Origin: an uncultured Planctomyces sp.
GTDB lineage: Bacteria > Planctomycetota > Planctomycetia > Planctomycetales > Planctomycetaceae
Direction of reading: 5' to 3'
DNA: 42,274 nucleotides
NCBI GenBank assembly: GCA_937904325.1
Contig: CALGTK010000063.1
Coordinates: 1 to 42,274 of the forward strand
Part shown: piece by piece, positions 42,233-42,274 of the stretch
How positions within the stretch are numbered: position 1 is the first letter of the stretch
How the letters are laid out: the number at the start of each line of letters is the position of its first letter
Made by a program: the position numbers and the translations under genes
The notes under the pieces: model-generated
Told to the model about the DNA's origin: nothing
What the model saw: the letters and a program-made list of their open reading frames with translations, nothing else
Databases searched by the model: none

Positions 42233-42274
42233 GCTCTTCATGAAAAACTGCGGCTCTTCATGAAAAACTGCGGC
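42233..42274 (+). repeat. 20-bp direct repeat at the right edge
   Basis: The 20-base unit GCTCTTCATGAAAAACTGCG occurs at 42233-42252 and again, identically, at 42253-42272. The first two bases of a possible third copy end the window. The array cannot be sized from here. Confidence 0.85.

Noticed and set aside
1-42274. CRISPR arrays, tRNA and rRNA genes
   Set aside because: I saw no regularly spaced repeats with unique spacers, no tRNA-like cloverleaf strings and no rRNA signature sequence. A dedicated search with tRNAscan-SE or Infernal would be decisive.

Overview
The window looks like chromosomal DNA of a planctomycete. The evidence is a set of families that are typical of, or largely confined to, that phylum. 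These are a planctomycete cytochrome c/DUF1549 protein at the left edge, DUF1080, DUF1598 and DUF1573 secreted proteins, Tat-exported Gfo/Idh and SMP-30 enzymes, a DUF58 plus BatA-like VWA pair, and long intergenic spacers with palindromic repeats. I cannot name a genus from sequence alone. I saw no rRNA, tRNA, CRISPR array or phage module.

Region 1 (1-9.3 kb) is a carbohydrate/organic-acid catabolic region. A cytochrome c/DUF1549 gene leaves the left edge on the minus strand. Next is a three-frame remnant of a glycan-degrading enzyme C-terminus, probably alpha-L-fucosidase-like. A plus-strand series follows: an L-fuconolactonase-type amidohydrolase, a Tat-exported Gfo/Idh oxidoreductase, a phytanoyl-CoA dioxygenase-type enzyme, a Tat-exported sugar isomerase/epimerase-like protein, a DJ-1/PfpI protein and a PhoD-type phosphatase. 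The larger spacers here carry imperfect palindromes of three sequence families.

Region 2 (9.3-14.6 kb) holds a multipass membrane protein, a divergent two-gene ABC-2 exporter, a MazG-like pyrophosphohydrolase with a Cys-rich tail, and a Tat-exported SMP-30/gluconolactonase ending at a clear terminator.

Region 3 (15-18.7 kb, minus strand) runs ROK kinase, RNase III, rhomboid protease and DUF1080 protein, in transcription order. The RNase III lacks one of the four usual catalytic acids, and the ROK kinase lacks most of the usual zinc ligands.

Region 4 (18.9-23.2 kb) has a decayed DDE-transposase insertion sequence flanked by a long inverted repeat. After it comes a DUF58/BatA-like pair with no MoxR gene in the sequence upstream.

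Region 5 (23.2-29.4 kb) has an A/C-rich spacer containing an excellent sigma-54 promoter match. It is placed to drive a secreted His/Ser-rich protein that ends at a strong terminator. A DUF1598 protein and a 1069-residue membrane protein with a spermidine-synthase-like domain follow, transcribed divergently.

Region 6 (29.4-36.2 kb, minus strand) is an LptF/LptG-family permease, a membrane-anchored coiled-coil protein, and an iron(III)-type ABC importer (binding protein, permease, ATPase). The coiled-coil gene overlaps the binding-protein gene, which suggests one operon.

Region 7 (36.6-42.3 kb, plus strand) has a 66-residue membrane protein followed by a perfect hairpin, a small secreted protein, an ABC-F ATPase, a DUF1573 protein and a secreted hypothetical protein. 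The window ends inside a 20-bp direct repeat.
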